Source: JACRLW01 sp050181465
GTDB taxonomy: Bacteria > Planctomycetota > UBA1135 > UBA2386
Assembly: GCA_050181465.1 (NCBI GenBank)
Contig: JBFXDD010000024.1
Coordinates: forward strand, 13,457 to 77,456
DNA length: 64,000 bases
Direction: 5' to 3'
In this document: piece after piece, positions 20,612 to 30,300 of the stretch
How the letters are laid out: each line of letters begins with the position of its first letter
Numbering within the stretch: the first letter of the stretch is position 1
Notes under the pieces: generated by a model
The model's input: only the letters and a program-made list of their open reading frames with translations
Database searches by the model: none
What the model was told of the DNA's origin: nothing
Position numbers and translations under genes: made by a program

Positions 20612-21763
20612 TCACTCGCGGATGATCTCCAGGATCGCCGGGCAACGGTAGAGTTTCGGGGGGCGACCGCGCCCTAGGATCGGCCGCTCGTCCATGAGTT
20701 CGAGAATGCCGGCCTTTTCCAACTTGGTGATCGCCTGCTGTGCCGTCGCCGACTCGACCTTCAAGACTCCCTTGGCGATCGGGACGGTCAAGTACGGCAA
20801 GCCAAACAGCTCAGGAATCAGGAGCGCAGGCTTCTGACTCTGGACCTTGCGCAGGCGTGCAGCGAAGTCCTCGCGCAGGGCGCGCAGTCGACGCAGTCGA
20901 TCCAGTGTCTCCGTTGCGCTGTCGGCAACGACATCAAGGAAGAAGTCGATCCACCCGACGTGGTCGCCATCCGTGCTGACCCGGAGCAAGCCGTCGTAGT
21001 AACCTTGCCGCCGCTTCTCCAGCGTAGGCGAAACGAACAGGCAGGTTCGGTCGAGAACGCCCTCCCAGACCAACTGGAGGGCAAGCAACAGGCGGCCGAT
21101 TCTGCCGTTACCGTCGAGGAACGGGTGGATCGTCTCGAGTTGGTAGTGAGCCAGCGCAACGCGCACCAATCCTTCGTCGGGGCCCCGCTCGCCGAGATAC
21201 TGATCGAGATCCCTCAAGCACGGCTCGATTTCGAGCGGCGGCGGCGGCACGAACCGTGCGAGCGTGACGTCGCGCTCGCTCTCGGGTGGTCCGATCCAGA
21301 CTTGGCGGTCGCGAAAATTCCCCGGCTTCTTGTCGTGGCCACGGGTGCCGCGCAACAACTCGCGGTGGAGGTCCCTGAGGAGGTAGATCGTCAGCGATCG
21401 TCCGTCACGCAGTGCCCCGACTCCAGCGCGCAGGGCCTTTCCGTAGTTGCTGACCTCGCGATCGTCGTCGATCAGTTCGTCGTCGGTGCTCGTGGCCTCC
21501 TGAACCAGGGCCTGCTCGAGGGTCGTACGGGTGCCCTCGATGCGGCTCGACAAGACGGCCTCGCGAGTCTGGAACGGTCGCAGGAACAAGTCGGGGCTCG
21601 GCAGCGAGTTGATGCCCTCGCTCAGTCGGCCGAGCAGGGTGCGCGTGGCGCCGACCTTGCAGATGAGTTCGGGGGAAAGGGACACGCCTCGCCGGAGCGG
21701 ATCGGGCACGAAGGCGCGGCCGCCGCCAGAGATCTCGACCCAGCAACCCGGACTCGTAGGCAC
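20612..21763 (-). CDS. fic: Fic-domain protein with C-terminal winged helix
   Basis: 383 residues from the GTG at 21763. The frame runs open back to 22207, but that part overlaps ietS and looks non-coding; the exact start is uncertain. An N-terminal Fic_N-like domain holds the inhibitory motif S-S-R-I-E-G (72-77). The Fic core motif H-P-F-L-D-G-N-G-R (from H213) is complete, so AMP transfer from ATP to a target hydroxyl is expected. The C-terminus (about 310-383) looks like a winged helix, as in Fic proteins that may regulate their own transcription. It sits between ietS and pglY, all on one strand. An 11-bp perfect palindrome lies just upstream. Target unknown; it may act as a regulator or effector of the island. 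Confidence 0.85.
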   Translation of the reverse strand: MPTSPGCWVEISGGGRAFVPDPLRRGVSLSPELICKVGATRTLLGRLSEGINSLPSPDLFLRPFQTREAVLSSRIEGTRTTLEQALVQEATSTDDELIDDDREVSNYGKALRAGVGALRDGRSLTIYLLRDLHRELLRGTRGHDKKPGNFRDRQVWIGPPESERDVTLARFVPPPPLEIEPCLRDLDQYLGERGPDEGLVRVALAHYQLETIHPFLDGNGRIGRLLLALQLVWEGVLDRTCLFVSPTLEKRRQGYYDGLLRVSTDGDHVGWIDFFLDVVADSATETLDRLRRLRALREDFAARLRKVQSQKPALLIPELFGLPYLTVPIAKGVLKVESATAQQAITKLEKAGILELMDERPILGRGRPPKLYRCPAILEIIRE

Positions 21764-21784
21764 GCCGACGAGAATGCCTGGAGA

Positions 21785-21813
21785 TCGACCAAAAAGGGAG
21801 CATTTTTGGTCGA
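21785..21813. promoter_or_regulatory. Perfect 11-bp inverted repeat upstream of fic
   Basis: TCGACCAAAAA at 21785-21795 is mirrored by TTTTTGGTCGA at 21803-21813 across a 7-base spacer. It lies about 22 bp upstream of the chosen fic start, in the 211-bp gap after ietS. The dyad size suits a dimeric DNA-binding protein. The A/T-rich arms stand out in this GC-rich sequence. The Fic protein's own winged helix is one candidate ligand. A terminator for ietS is the alternative, though no free T-run follows the stem on the minus strand. Confidence 0.6.
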
Positions 21814-21974
21814 AAGACCCGTCCGAACGATCAAAACTGCGATGGCTCGCTGCGAGAGCCACTGAGCATACCAGCCGATTGCCACAAGCTGTTCGCAGAC
21901 TGCGGCTCGTCCCGGCCGTCCCGAGCGCGACCCATCTGCTCGCTGAGTCGACCGTGTCATCCCCGCTTCTTGGG

Positions 21975-24473
21975 TCAGTTCTCGATCTCGACACCCACCT
22001 GTTGTGCGACCGGCGTCCAAAGGTCCACGTCCAATTCCACACCCTGCGTCTCGATCGAGACCACGAGTGCGTAGCGGGCGCCCTCGGCGCTGCGATCGCG
22101 CCTCGGCTGCTCCTTCCACCAACCGCTGACCGGGAACACTGCGACAACCCCTCGTTCGGCGAGGTCCGCGGCGGAGCCGTTCCAGATGTCGCTGTGCAGA
22201 GACCCAACGTTTCGGGCGTTCGGGCCGAGGTACCAACCGGCTGCCTCCCCCGCTCCCGGCTTCGCCTCGTCGACCTCGAGCGCCGCTAGGTTGAGGCGCT
22301 TGCGGAACTCGTCGAGGCTCTCCGTGGCGCCCTTCACGTCGAAACGCAGTCCATGCGACTGGTAGCTGTGCTTCTTGCGCCAGCCACGCCGGCCTGGGTT
22401 GGGGTCAATGAAGTACGACAGCGTGACGCGCATACGCACGGGGGCCTCGCCGAGTTGCGCGAGAACTTCCTTCGGCCACGGCAGCGCATGGACGGTCATC
22501 TCGTTCAGCCTGCCATTGTCAAAAGGACGGATCGTCGCCTGGGCGATCAGCGTGAGCGAGTCCGTGGCGCTGTGCAGCGCACGGGCAAGCTGCGGTACTC
22601 CGAAGCCATACCGGCGAACGAGGCGAGCCCGCTTGCCCTTGTTGTCCTTGGCACCCTCGAGGTGCCGGTTCATTGCCAGGGTCCACTCGGCAGAATGCAC
22701 GATCAGCGCCCGGACAGTCTCCGGCCAGAGTTGTGAGTAGCGAGCGGCAATCCGTGCCGCCAGTCTGGCTGCCTGCGCCGTGGCCGGGCTGGTCCCCGAA
22801 GCGACCGTGAACTGGCGTTCCATCGGCTTCCAGTTCGTCGTCAGCAGGCTCAACGCATCGCAGGACAACACCTCGCCATTGCCATTGGTGGCAGCGTTGC
22901 CACCCTCGAACACGACATCCGGCTTGATCGGCCAAGTCGGTGCAAAGGTGACGCTGGTCGTACTCCACGGCGACAGATCGCCTGAGGTCGCCACCGCCTG
23001 CCAGCCTTGGTGCGCCTTGCCTTCGAGGACCGTCTTGTGTGTGCACGCCCCGACCGTCAGCGCATTCCACGCCTGTGCTGGATCATGAACGGGCTCGAGA
23101 TCGCTGCGATCAAGGTGATTCACCTCGGGGCTGCGCAGGTTCCCCGCGCTGACGAGGTACAGCCTCCGCTGCCTTGCTTTGCCAGCACCTTCGAACACCC
23201 CGGACGCGAGCGCATCGACCGCGGCGGACCAAGAACTCGGCTGTCCGCGATCTCGTCCGTCGCCCGTCGTGACGGCCATCGCGAAGCATCGGTCACGTAG
23301 CGGAGCCGCGATCTCGACGCGACTCGCAGCCTCGGCCGTGATCGAGCCGTACAGCTCCGGAGGATTGTCGTTGCCTGGCGGCAGGATCTTCACGGACTCG
23401 AGACGGTGTCCCACGTCGACGGGGCCCTTCGACTCGAGCGCGGCAGCGAGGTCGCCGTAAAGGGCGACTCCTCCCATCTCCGTGCCATGACCTTCGTGGT
23501 CGTCCGCCTGCCAAGCAGGGTCACACGTGTGGCAGTCGCTCTCCGCGAGCGCCGGGGCGAGCAACGGGTGCCCGCGGTTGATGCCGGTGTCCATGACGCA
23601 GACTGCCGGCGCTTCGGCTCTCGCAAAGGTCGTGCGCTGTAGCAGTTCATCGACCCACTCGCGCTGGTCAAGATTCTCCTGCTCGAGGAAGAACTCTGCG
23701 CTCTCCTTGGCAAGTCGAACCTCTGCGATGTCATCGATCACATCCAGGGAGGTCGAGAGTTGCTCGGCCGTTCCACGCAAGAGCACCACGGTTCGATCCT
23801 CGAAGTTCAGTTCCCGGTCTCCGATCACCATTCCGGCTTGATCGGCGAAGCTGGCGATCCGCAAACGAGCAGCCATCTCGGCCGGCGCCTCGCCGTCCCG
23901 GTGCTGACGCCGCAGCCAGACCTCGAACCACACGACACAGCCCTCGGCCGGGAAGGAATCCAGCTCGTCCGTCCAGAGCGCGCGCAGCGTCGCCAACCGG
24001 AGGCGCCGGATCGGATCGATCGACTTCTCGTGACGTTGCTTGCTCTCCCGTTCGCCCGCGTATCTCGCAAAGCGCTCGAGGAAGTGCTTCACCTTGCCGT
24101 CGGGCACGAACACAGTCGCCTGCTCTACCACGCCCTTCGCCTTGTTCGCCTTCTCGATTCGAGAGTAGGCCACGAGTTCGATGCCCTGCCGGGCATCTTC
24201 GAGCGACCCGAGCTCCAGCGGCCTGCCGCTGCGGCTCTCGAACTGGATGTACAAGCCAGGCTGCGCACCTTCGACTTGGATCGCGAGTCCTGCGCGGCGC
24301 GACTCCGCTATCTGTTGGGCTGCGAGCAACGCCTCGGTCAGAGCTCTGCCGTGCTTGGCGCGGTCCGGTGGCCGGTACGTCTTCTCCTCGATTTTCCTTC
24401 TATGCCGCCGGTACTTCTCGGCCTGCGGCTCTCCAGGCACAACGATGTGTCGACGATCTCTGGGTGCTGGCAC
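21975..24473 (-). CDS. ietS: Cytosolic subtilisin-like protease, IetS type
   Basis: 832 residues, S8 (subtilase) family. The GTG at 24473 is preceded by a strong purine-rich Shine-Dalgarno (GAGGAGAGAGGGGG). No signal peptide is present; about 285 residues of uncharacterised N-terminal domain come first. The catalytic triad is complete: D295 in V-M-D-T-G, H329 in E-G-H-G-T, and S562 in S-G-T-S-P-A. The oxyanion-hole Asn is in V-S-A-G-N. About 200 further residues form a beta-rich C-terminus. It follows an AAA+ ATPase gene by 27 bp. That pair is the known IetA/IetS arrangement, first described as a toxin-antitoxin on an Agrobacterium Ti plasmid and later listed as a defence system. By analogy the protease is the toxic or effector half and the ATPase its partner. 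Confidence 0.85.
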   Translation of the reverse strand: MPAPRDRRHIVVPGEPQAEKYRRHRRKIEEKTYRPPDRAKHGRALTEALLAAQQIAESRRAGLAIQVEGAQPGLYIQFESRSGRPLELGSLEDARQGIELVAYSRIEKANKAKGVVEQATVFVPDGKVKHFLERFARYAGERESKQRHEKSIDPIRRLRLATLRALWTDELDSFPAEGCVVWFEVWLRRQHRDGEAPAEMAARLRIASFADQAGMVIGDRELNFEDRTVVLLRGTAEQLSTSLDVIDDIAEVRLAKESAEFFLEQENLDQREWVDELLQRTTFARAEAPAVCVMDTGINRGHPLLAPALAESDCHTCDPAWQADDHEGHGTEMGGVALYGDLAAALESKGPVDVGHRLESVKILPPGNDNPPELYGSITAEAASRVEIAAPLRDRCFAMAVTTGDGRDRGQPSSWSAAVDALASGVFEGAGKARQRRLYLVSAGNLRSPEVNHLDRSDLEPVHDPAQAWNALTVGACTHKTVLEGKAHQGWQAVATSGDLSPWSTTSVTFAPTWPIKPDVVFEGGNAATNGNGEVLSCDALSLLTTNWKPMERQFTVASGTSPATAQAARLAARIAARYSQLWPETVRALIVHSAEWTLAMNRHLEGAKDNKGKRARLVRRYGFGVPQLARALHSATDSLTLIAQATIRPFDNGRLNEMTVHALPWPKEVLAQLGEAPVRMRVTLSYFIDPNPGRRGWRKKHSYQSHGLRFDVKGATESLDEFRKRLNLAALEVDEAKPGAGEAAGWYLGPNARNVGSLHSDIWNGSAADLAERGVVAVFPVSGWWKEQPRRDRSAEGARYALVVSIETQGVELDVDLWTPVAQQVGVEIEN

Positions 24474-24500
24474 GTTCCCCCTCTCTCCTCAGCTCAGGAA

Positions 24501-25484
24501 TCAGGAATGCGATCGTCGCCGCTCCTCCAGTGCGGCCAGAAGGTCGTCCTGGCGGACGACGGTAGACTGTTCGAGCAGCGCGTTCTTGGCGGCCTGCTCG
24601 CAGGCATGCACGATCTCCGAGTGGCTGAGTCCGTCCGCCGCCGTCGCCGCCGCCTTCCAGTCGATCGCGGTGGCATCGAGCAGACTCAGCCGGTTCTGCA
24701 TGATCCGGATCGCGATGTCTGTGGACGGCGGCGCATACTCGAGCACGGCATCGAAGCGGCGGAACAGCGCTCTATCGAGGATCTCCACGTGGTTGGTGGC
24801 ACCGACCAGCAGGCTGTCCGACGCGTCGTGCTCGAGGAACTGCAGGAACGAGTTGAGCACGCGACGGATCTCCCCGACGTCCTGCCCCGAGCCTCGCTGG
24901 CCGCCGAGGGCATCGAACTCATCGAACAGGTACACGCCGCGCGTGGCGTGGATCGCATCGAACACGAGGCGCAGTTTGGCGGCGGTCTCGCCCATGAACT
25001 TGGTGATCAGGGCATGCAGTTGGACGGTGAACAGAGGGATGCCCAACTCGCCGGCCAGCGCGGACGCGGTCATCGTCTTGCCCGTTCCCGGTGGACCGAT
25101 GAGCAGGAGCTTGCGGATCGGCGCCAAGCCGTGCTGGCGGATGCGTTCGCGCTGGCGCTGTTCCAACAGCACGCGTTCGAGCTTGCCGGCGAGGGACTTG
25201 CTGAGAGCCATGTCCGAAAGCCGTGCCTTCGGGTAGCTGAACGTCAGCAACCCAGCGAGTTCTCCGCGCGGTTGGGCGACGGCCAACGGCTGCGACGGCG
25301 GCGTGCGCGGCGCACCGACGGCCGCCTTCGCCCGATCCACCAGTTCGCGCAGTTCTTGGGCGAACCTGCCGTGACCACCGCGCGCCTCCGTCGCGGCGAC
25401 CTGCATCGCGATCGCGTAGAAGCGGGCGTCGTCACCCTCCGCGTGGCAGCGGATCAGCGCCTTGAGTTGTTCGGCGGTGGCCAT
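24501..25484 (-). CDS. ietA: AAA+ ATPase, IetA type
   Basis: 327 residues from the ATG at 25484, the start of a helical N-domain typical of this group; in-frame starts further up lie in implausible sequence overlapping the previous gene. Walker A G-P-P-G-T-G-K-T is at 130-137 and Walker B L-F-D-E-F-D around 187-191. A sensor-1 G-A-T-N is at 228-231 and arginine-finger candidates R242-R243. The fold resembles the classical AAA group (FtsH/spastin-like core). It sits 27 bp upstream of the subtilase gene. In the known pair the ATPase counteracts or controls the protease. The gap to the preceding PIN-like gene is 76 bp, so it may have its own promoter. Confidence 0.85.
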   Translation of the reverse strand: MATAEQLKALIRCHAEGDDARFYAIAMQVAATEARGGHGRFAQELRELVDRAKAAVGAPRTPPSQPLAVAQPRGELAGLLTFSYPKARLSDMALSKSLAGKLERVLLEQRQRERIRQHGLAPIRKLLLIGPPGTGKTMTASALAGELGIPLFTVQLHALITKFMGETAAKLRLVFDAIHATRGVYLFDEFDALGGQRGSGQDVGEIRRVLNSFLQFLEHDASDSLLVGATNHVEILDRALFRRFDAVLEYAPPSTDIAIRIMQNRLSLLDATAIDWKAAATAADGLSHSEIVHACEQAAKNALLEQSTVVRQDDLLAALEERRRSHS

Positions 25485-25560
25485 GACCGAGGATCGTAGT
25501 TGTAGCGTGCGACCCGGAGGATGTGCGCAGGAGTTCGGAACGGTCCGTTGCGATGCGTCA

Positions 25561-26628
25561 TCAACCTGGGTCGATGTGTGCGACGTCAAGCCTCCCCAGA
25601 ATGCCCCCCAGGTCGGATAGCCGCGGGAACAGGGCCGGATCCGGCTCGAACTCGAACGTGGCCGGGCCATGCGTCGCTGGCTGCGCTGTCGGCCTGAGCC
25701 CGCACCAGACCTTCACCAAGCCGTGGTCGCCGGTCAGTAGCACGTGAGAGTCAGGCAACGACTGACCGACCGCCATCAGCTCGATCTGGCGGATGTCGGC
25801 GAGCACGTTGTAGACGACCGGCTGCCAGTCACAGCCCGCGGAGCGGATCCGGCCGAGCTTCAGCATCTCGCCGACCGGCCGATCGTCCTTGCCTTCGTAG
25901 AGCTTGGCCAGCGCAACGAACACAACAACCGAGCGTCGCTTCAGGCGGGCCTTGTCGGCTTCATCGAGGACAAGCTGCTCGGTTACGACCAGATTCGCTT
26001 CTGCTACTGGGTCAGCCAGGATCCGAGTCACCGCGCGCAAGAACTCTGCCTCTCGCGTCGCCCTCGCTTCGAACGATCGAGCCATGCCGTACACGGCGTC
26101 CAGCGACGCACCGGCGAACTCGATGACCTGCGCCCTTGGCAAACACCGCCGAAGCGCATCCGTGTTGATGCGAAGCTCCGCCTCGAACTCACTCCGCGAT
26201 GGCCACTGCTTGCTCGGAAGCTCGAACGCCGCCCAGATCGCGTTCACCTTGTGCTGCTCCGAGTTCAACCACTCGAGCGAGTGGCTTGAGTCGATCGGTC
26301 CGCCCATCTTGCGGAACATCGACAGCACGTTGCGATCCAAGACGAAGCTCGCGCCACGCAGCATCGGCAACTGCGAGGGCAGCACGCCGCCGCGCACCAA
26401 CGCGAAGGGCGCGGCGGTGTCGTGAAACTGCACGTCCACCTTCAGCGTGGCCGCTCCAGGGGGCACGCCGGTTGCGCTGACGACGCGGCCCGACATCACG
26501 AGGGGAAGGGTCTCCGCCTTCTTGGTCAGGTAAAGAGCCAAGTCGGTGAGCGGAATCGGTTTCACGTCATCAATCGCGACCTCGGACACCGCCCCCGAAT
26601 CGGACGCGTGCTTGAGCAGAAAGGGCAT
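25561..26628 (-). CDS. Unknown protein with PIN-like motifs
   Basis: 355 residues from the ATG at 26628, 10 bp after the stop of the AbiGi-like gene; a longer frame start at 26694 lies in that gene. A beta-rich N-terminal part of about 90 residues is followed by F-V-L-D-R-N-V-L (D98). Near the C-terminus L-L-T-G-D-H-G-L occurs. These two resemble the first and last acidic motifs of PIN-type RNases (D-x-N-V-L and T-x-D), with a helical middle between them. If correct, it could be a metal-dependent RNase. I do not recognise the whole protein, and the PIN reading is tentative. It is almost certainly in one operon with the AbiGi-like gene. Confidence 0.5.
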   Translation of the reverse strand: MPFLLKHASDSGAVSEVAIDDVKPIPLTDLALYLTKKAETLPLVMSGRVVSATGVPPGAATLKVDVQFHDTAAPFALVRGGVLPSQLPMLRGASFVLDRNVLSMFRKMGGPIDSSHSLEWLNSEQHKVNAIWAAFELPSKQWPSRSEFEAELRINTDALRRCLPRAQVIEFAGASLDAVYGMARSFEARATREAEFLRAVTRILADPVAEANLVVTEQLVLDEADKARLKRRSVVVFVALAKLYEGKDDRPVGEMLKLGRIRSAGCDWQPVVYNVLADIRQIELMAVGQSLPDSHVLLTGDHGLVKVWCGLRPTAQPATHGPATFEFEPDPALFPRLSDLGGILGRLDVAHIDPG

Positions 26629-26638
26629 TCGACAGCTT

Positions 26639-27322
26639 CTAGGCACCCCACGCGTGAAGCATGTCGATGGGGATGACGGGCACGTTGAGCCCAAGGTCAG
26701 CCACGGCCGTCGTGTAGGTTGCCGGTGCCAGCAGGCACACGGGCGGACAAGTCTTCAGATCGATGTCCTTGAAGACTCGCCATTCCCTCTCGTGCGAGTA
26801 GTCCTGCACCCTGCCTCCTTTCTTGCCCACAGGATGCAGCAGGTTCGCCAAGCCCCAGAGCCGTTTCGTCTTCCCGCCCTTCCGTTTGAAAGCCTTGCTG
26901 ATCGCGGCGTAGTCGGCGCGCAGGAGATACATGCAGGGAGCGCCATCCAGCTTGTCGATCGCAGCCTTGGTGAACACGAACCCGAAGCGCCCATACCGCT
27001 CTGCGTGCGAGATCAGGCCGGGCAGCGTGCACTCCGACAAACAGACGCAAGGCGGTACCGCGTCCTTCTGAGAAGGCGAGTTAGCCTTTACCCTAAGTGA
27101 CGCAGCAATCTGCTTCGCGACTTCAAAGGAACACTGGTCCGCCTTGTCCAACTCCTTCACGACCTGCTGCGGGTTGAGGCCATCCTTGATCACGGCGCGG
27201 AGCGGAGCCATCGCCTTCCAGTTCGTGAAGTGGACGAGAAACGGACTCCAGTCTCGTTGCGCTGCCTGCAAGCCTGAGAGGTGCCCCCGGGCGTGCTCAG
27301 CAAGTGAGTGGATGATGCTCAT
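26639..27322 (-). CDS. AbiGi/DUF2971-like protein coupled to pglX
   Basis: 227 residues from the ATG at 27322, whose first bases overlap the pglX stop (ATGA, 27319-27322). Visible features: L-V-H-F-T near residue 30; a C-x-C-x-S-E-C segment near 95; Y-G-R-F-G-F-V-F at about 110; and H-E-R-E-W-R near 180. This set (H-F-T, then S-E, Y-G-x-x-G, E-R-E-W-R) is the pattern I associate with the AbiGi/DUF2971 group of abortive-infection-linked proteins. The enzymatic activity of this group is uncertain. The stop/start overlap with pglX and the 10-bp gap to the PIN-like gene suggest a BREX-coupled effector pair. Confidence 0.55.
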   Translation of the reverse strand: MSIIHSLAEHARGHLSGLQAAQRDWSPFLVHFTNWKAMAPLRAVIKDGLNPQQVVKELDKADQCSFEVAKQIAASLRVKANSPSQKDAVPPCVCLSECTLPGLISHAERYGRFGFVFTKAAIDKLDGAPCMYLLRADYAAISKAFKRKGGKTKRLWGLANLLHPVGKKGGRVQDYSHEREWRVFKDIDLKTCPPVCLLAPATYTTAVADLGLNVPVIPIDMLHAWGA

Positions 27323-30300
27323 CTCATGCCTCCGCCAACATCCTCGTCCTCGGCACCACGAACGTTGCGGGGTCGGCCGCGGCCGCGCGCAGGTGGACTC
27401 CACCGGCACACGTCGTCGATCGTCAGACCCTGGGCGCGCAGTTCTTGGTCGAGGAAGCCCTGGAAGTAATCGCCGAGGCGTTGCTGGGTCTCGGGGTCAA
27501 CGTCGTTGTGCCACTGCTTCAGCCAGGGGATGAGCTGATCGAGGCCGGCGTAGAGAGGTCTGAGCTTGTCCGCAGTCCAGCCGTCCTGCTCCTTGCGGTC
27601 GATGAGCCACGCGGCGAGGGCCTTGGCCTGCTGCAGGTGGTCGAAGCCGGCCCAGGTGAAGACGGGGCTCGGGTCGTCGTTGGCTTCGGCCTGCGGATAG
27701 AGCACGAAGCGCTCCTTCGGCACGTCGAGCTTGCCGCGGTGGCGCCAGGAGCCGGGCAGAAAGTCAGCGGAGGTGTACTTCGGCGGGACGGGAATCTGGC
27801 CCACGTCCTCGCCGGCATCCTCGCGCCGCTGCAGGTCCCAGGTGCGCTCCCAGACCTCGCGCTTGCGCAGGCCCGACGGCTTGTAACGTTGCACGGGCAA
27901 GAACGGCACGCCTTCGTCGGTGACGAGCTCGCGCACGAGGGCGTCGAAGTCGTAGTCGTCGCGGCCGCGGTACAGGTTGGCGACCTGAACGAAGTCCGTG
28001 TCCTTGCGCAGCAGCTCGGCGAAGCGGGCGGTCGTGGTCAGCCTTGGCTCGGACCAAAAGTGTGGGGCCTCCAAGCGGTCGAGCAGCCAGTGGCGCTGGG
28101 CGCGGTTGAGTTGCTTCTGGAACGGCTCGATGTTCCAGCGGCGCTTGTACTCGGGCTGCTCGATCAGGCGAATGTCGGGGTTATTCTCGATGCACTCAAT
28201 GCGGCGCTGCACGAGGTCGCGGTAGGGCTTGGGCCAGTGCGCGGGGATCTCGGTGACCTTTGTGCTGCCGTGGCGGTCAAACCAGGTGGTCGTGGTCTTG
28301 CCGGCGGCGACCTGGCGAGCCAGCACGATCTCGAAGGCGCGCTGGCCAAGTTCGAGGCCGGGGAGGTCGTCGCCACAGTACGTCAGGTCGTCTTGGATCA
28401 GGCCGTAGAGGCGATAGCACTCCCAGTCGAGTTCCTCCTGTAGTTCGATCGCGTTCCCGAGGTCACGTTTGAACGAGCGACGAGCGGCTTCAATTTGCTC
28501 GCCAACTCGCAGGTCGACATCGAACAACACACTTACCACGTTCGAGCAAGTGTGGTCTAGAGCGCGGGCTCGACGGAGCGGGCGCCTCGCAGCGATCGGT
28601 ATCTCGGCGACCCTCGACGCGTTGTGCTGGTAGAAGTCCTCGAAGGGTGCCGTGCGCTGACGCGCACCATGCTGATCTACCGTGCTGCCCTTGTTGTGGC
28701 ACACCTGCTTCAGCCAGAAGCACGCGACAGAGCTGTTCAGCAGGCCGAGCAGGCCCAGGTGGTCGTCCTCGGTGGCTTCCGGGGGCAGCTTGATGACCGG
28801 CGCGGTTTGCTTGAACACCTTGCCGCCGCGATCGAGGACGAAGTGGTTGTGGCTGGCGACTTCGGCGAAGGCGATGGAGAGGGGGGTGCGGAGCGCCCCC
28901 TTCACGACGATGCCGTACTCCCACCAGTGCATCCCGCGCTGCTGCTTCGTCTGACCAAAGTAGATGCCTTGCTGGAGCATGGCACGCACCGACCAGAGGG
29001 CCTTGTCGACCACGGCATCCGATGTCGGCTCCCAATCGGCACCGTAGGGAAAGAAGCAGCGCACCGAGGTCTGCAGAGTCCAGTCGCGTACGACGTCACC
29101 CTCGCAGAAGACACGCTCATGTACCGCACTCAGACCGAGCCGCCGCATGTCACTCGGATGCGGACGCGTGTACGCGTCGTCCTCGCCGGTCACAGCCATC
29201 ACTCCAACTGATGCGACGACCTTCTTGAGCGTCGCTTCACACGCTTCCTCGATCTGCTCCTTGAGTTCTGCTGCACCACCACCACCGATGCTCCAAGGAT
29301 GCGCTGCGAACCGGTCGCGCGCCACGTCGGCGCAACTGACGAACTCGGACTCGGATCCGGGTCGCTCGAACTGCTCGACGATCGCCGACCACACCAGACC
29401 CCTCGAGGGATCGTCGGGCGTGCTCGGTTCGCCCTTGATGCCGAGCACCGCGCGGATCGTCGTGCCGACCGCCGTGCGTGTCCTGCCAAGCAAGATCACC
29501 GTCGGCGTGCCGTGCCCTGGGATGTAGGCACCGGACAGGTCCAGCACCCCCGTCAGCTCCACCTTGCCACCGAGGTACTCCTCGATCAGCTTCTTGCCGA
29601 ACTCTCGCTTCATGAACGAGTTCGCCGTGATCATCCCGACAAACCCTGGCGCTCGCTTCTCGTCGAGCTTCGGTCGCGCTAGCTCGAAGAAGAGCTGGGT
29701 GAAGGGCACTCCAAGCGAGTACTTGCGGTAGCACACCTCTGGCCACCGCTCGCGGTACAGCCGGTTGAGCGCGCGATCCCGCGCCACGATGTACGGTGGG
29801 TTCCCCACCACCGCGTGGTAGCTGCGCCGGAAGATCGCATGCAGCAGCTCCTTGTCTTCGCTGGCGTAGACGTGCTCAAACTCGGCCTCCTCCTCGGCGT
29901 ACATGGACTTCTGCCGCACGCCCGAGCTGCCGCTTCTCGACGGCCCATGCAGCAACGAGTCACCATTCGCGACCTGCGGGCGGAAATCAAAGGCATCCTT
30001 CAGCCGCCGAACGCCGCACACCTTCAGCGCCGCAACCAACAACCGAAATCGCGCGATCGCCACCGCAAACGGGTTCAGGTCCACACCCGCCACCGCATCC
30101 AGCGCCCGCTGCGCCAGCACCGGTGCCTTCGCCGCCGGCTCGGCCTTCTGCCACTTCGCGAACAACCGCGCGAACGACCCCAGCAGGAAGTGACCCGAGC
30201 CGCATGCCGGATCGATGATGCGCGTCTCCCTCAGCCCGAACTCCGCCAGCGCCGGCTCCAGTGTCTTGTCGAGCAGGAACTCCTCGATGAACTCCGGGGT

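Noticed and set aside
23760..25499. 579-codon ORF on the plus strand across ietS and ietA
   Set aside because: Both opposite genes have intact catalytic motifs; the ORF spans the gap between them and shows no domain pattern.
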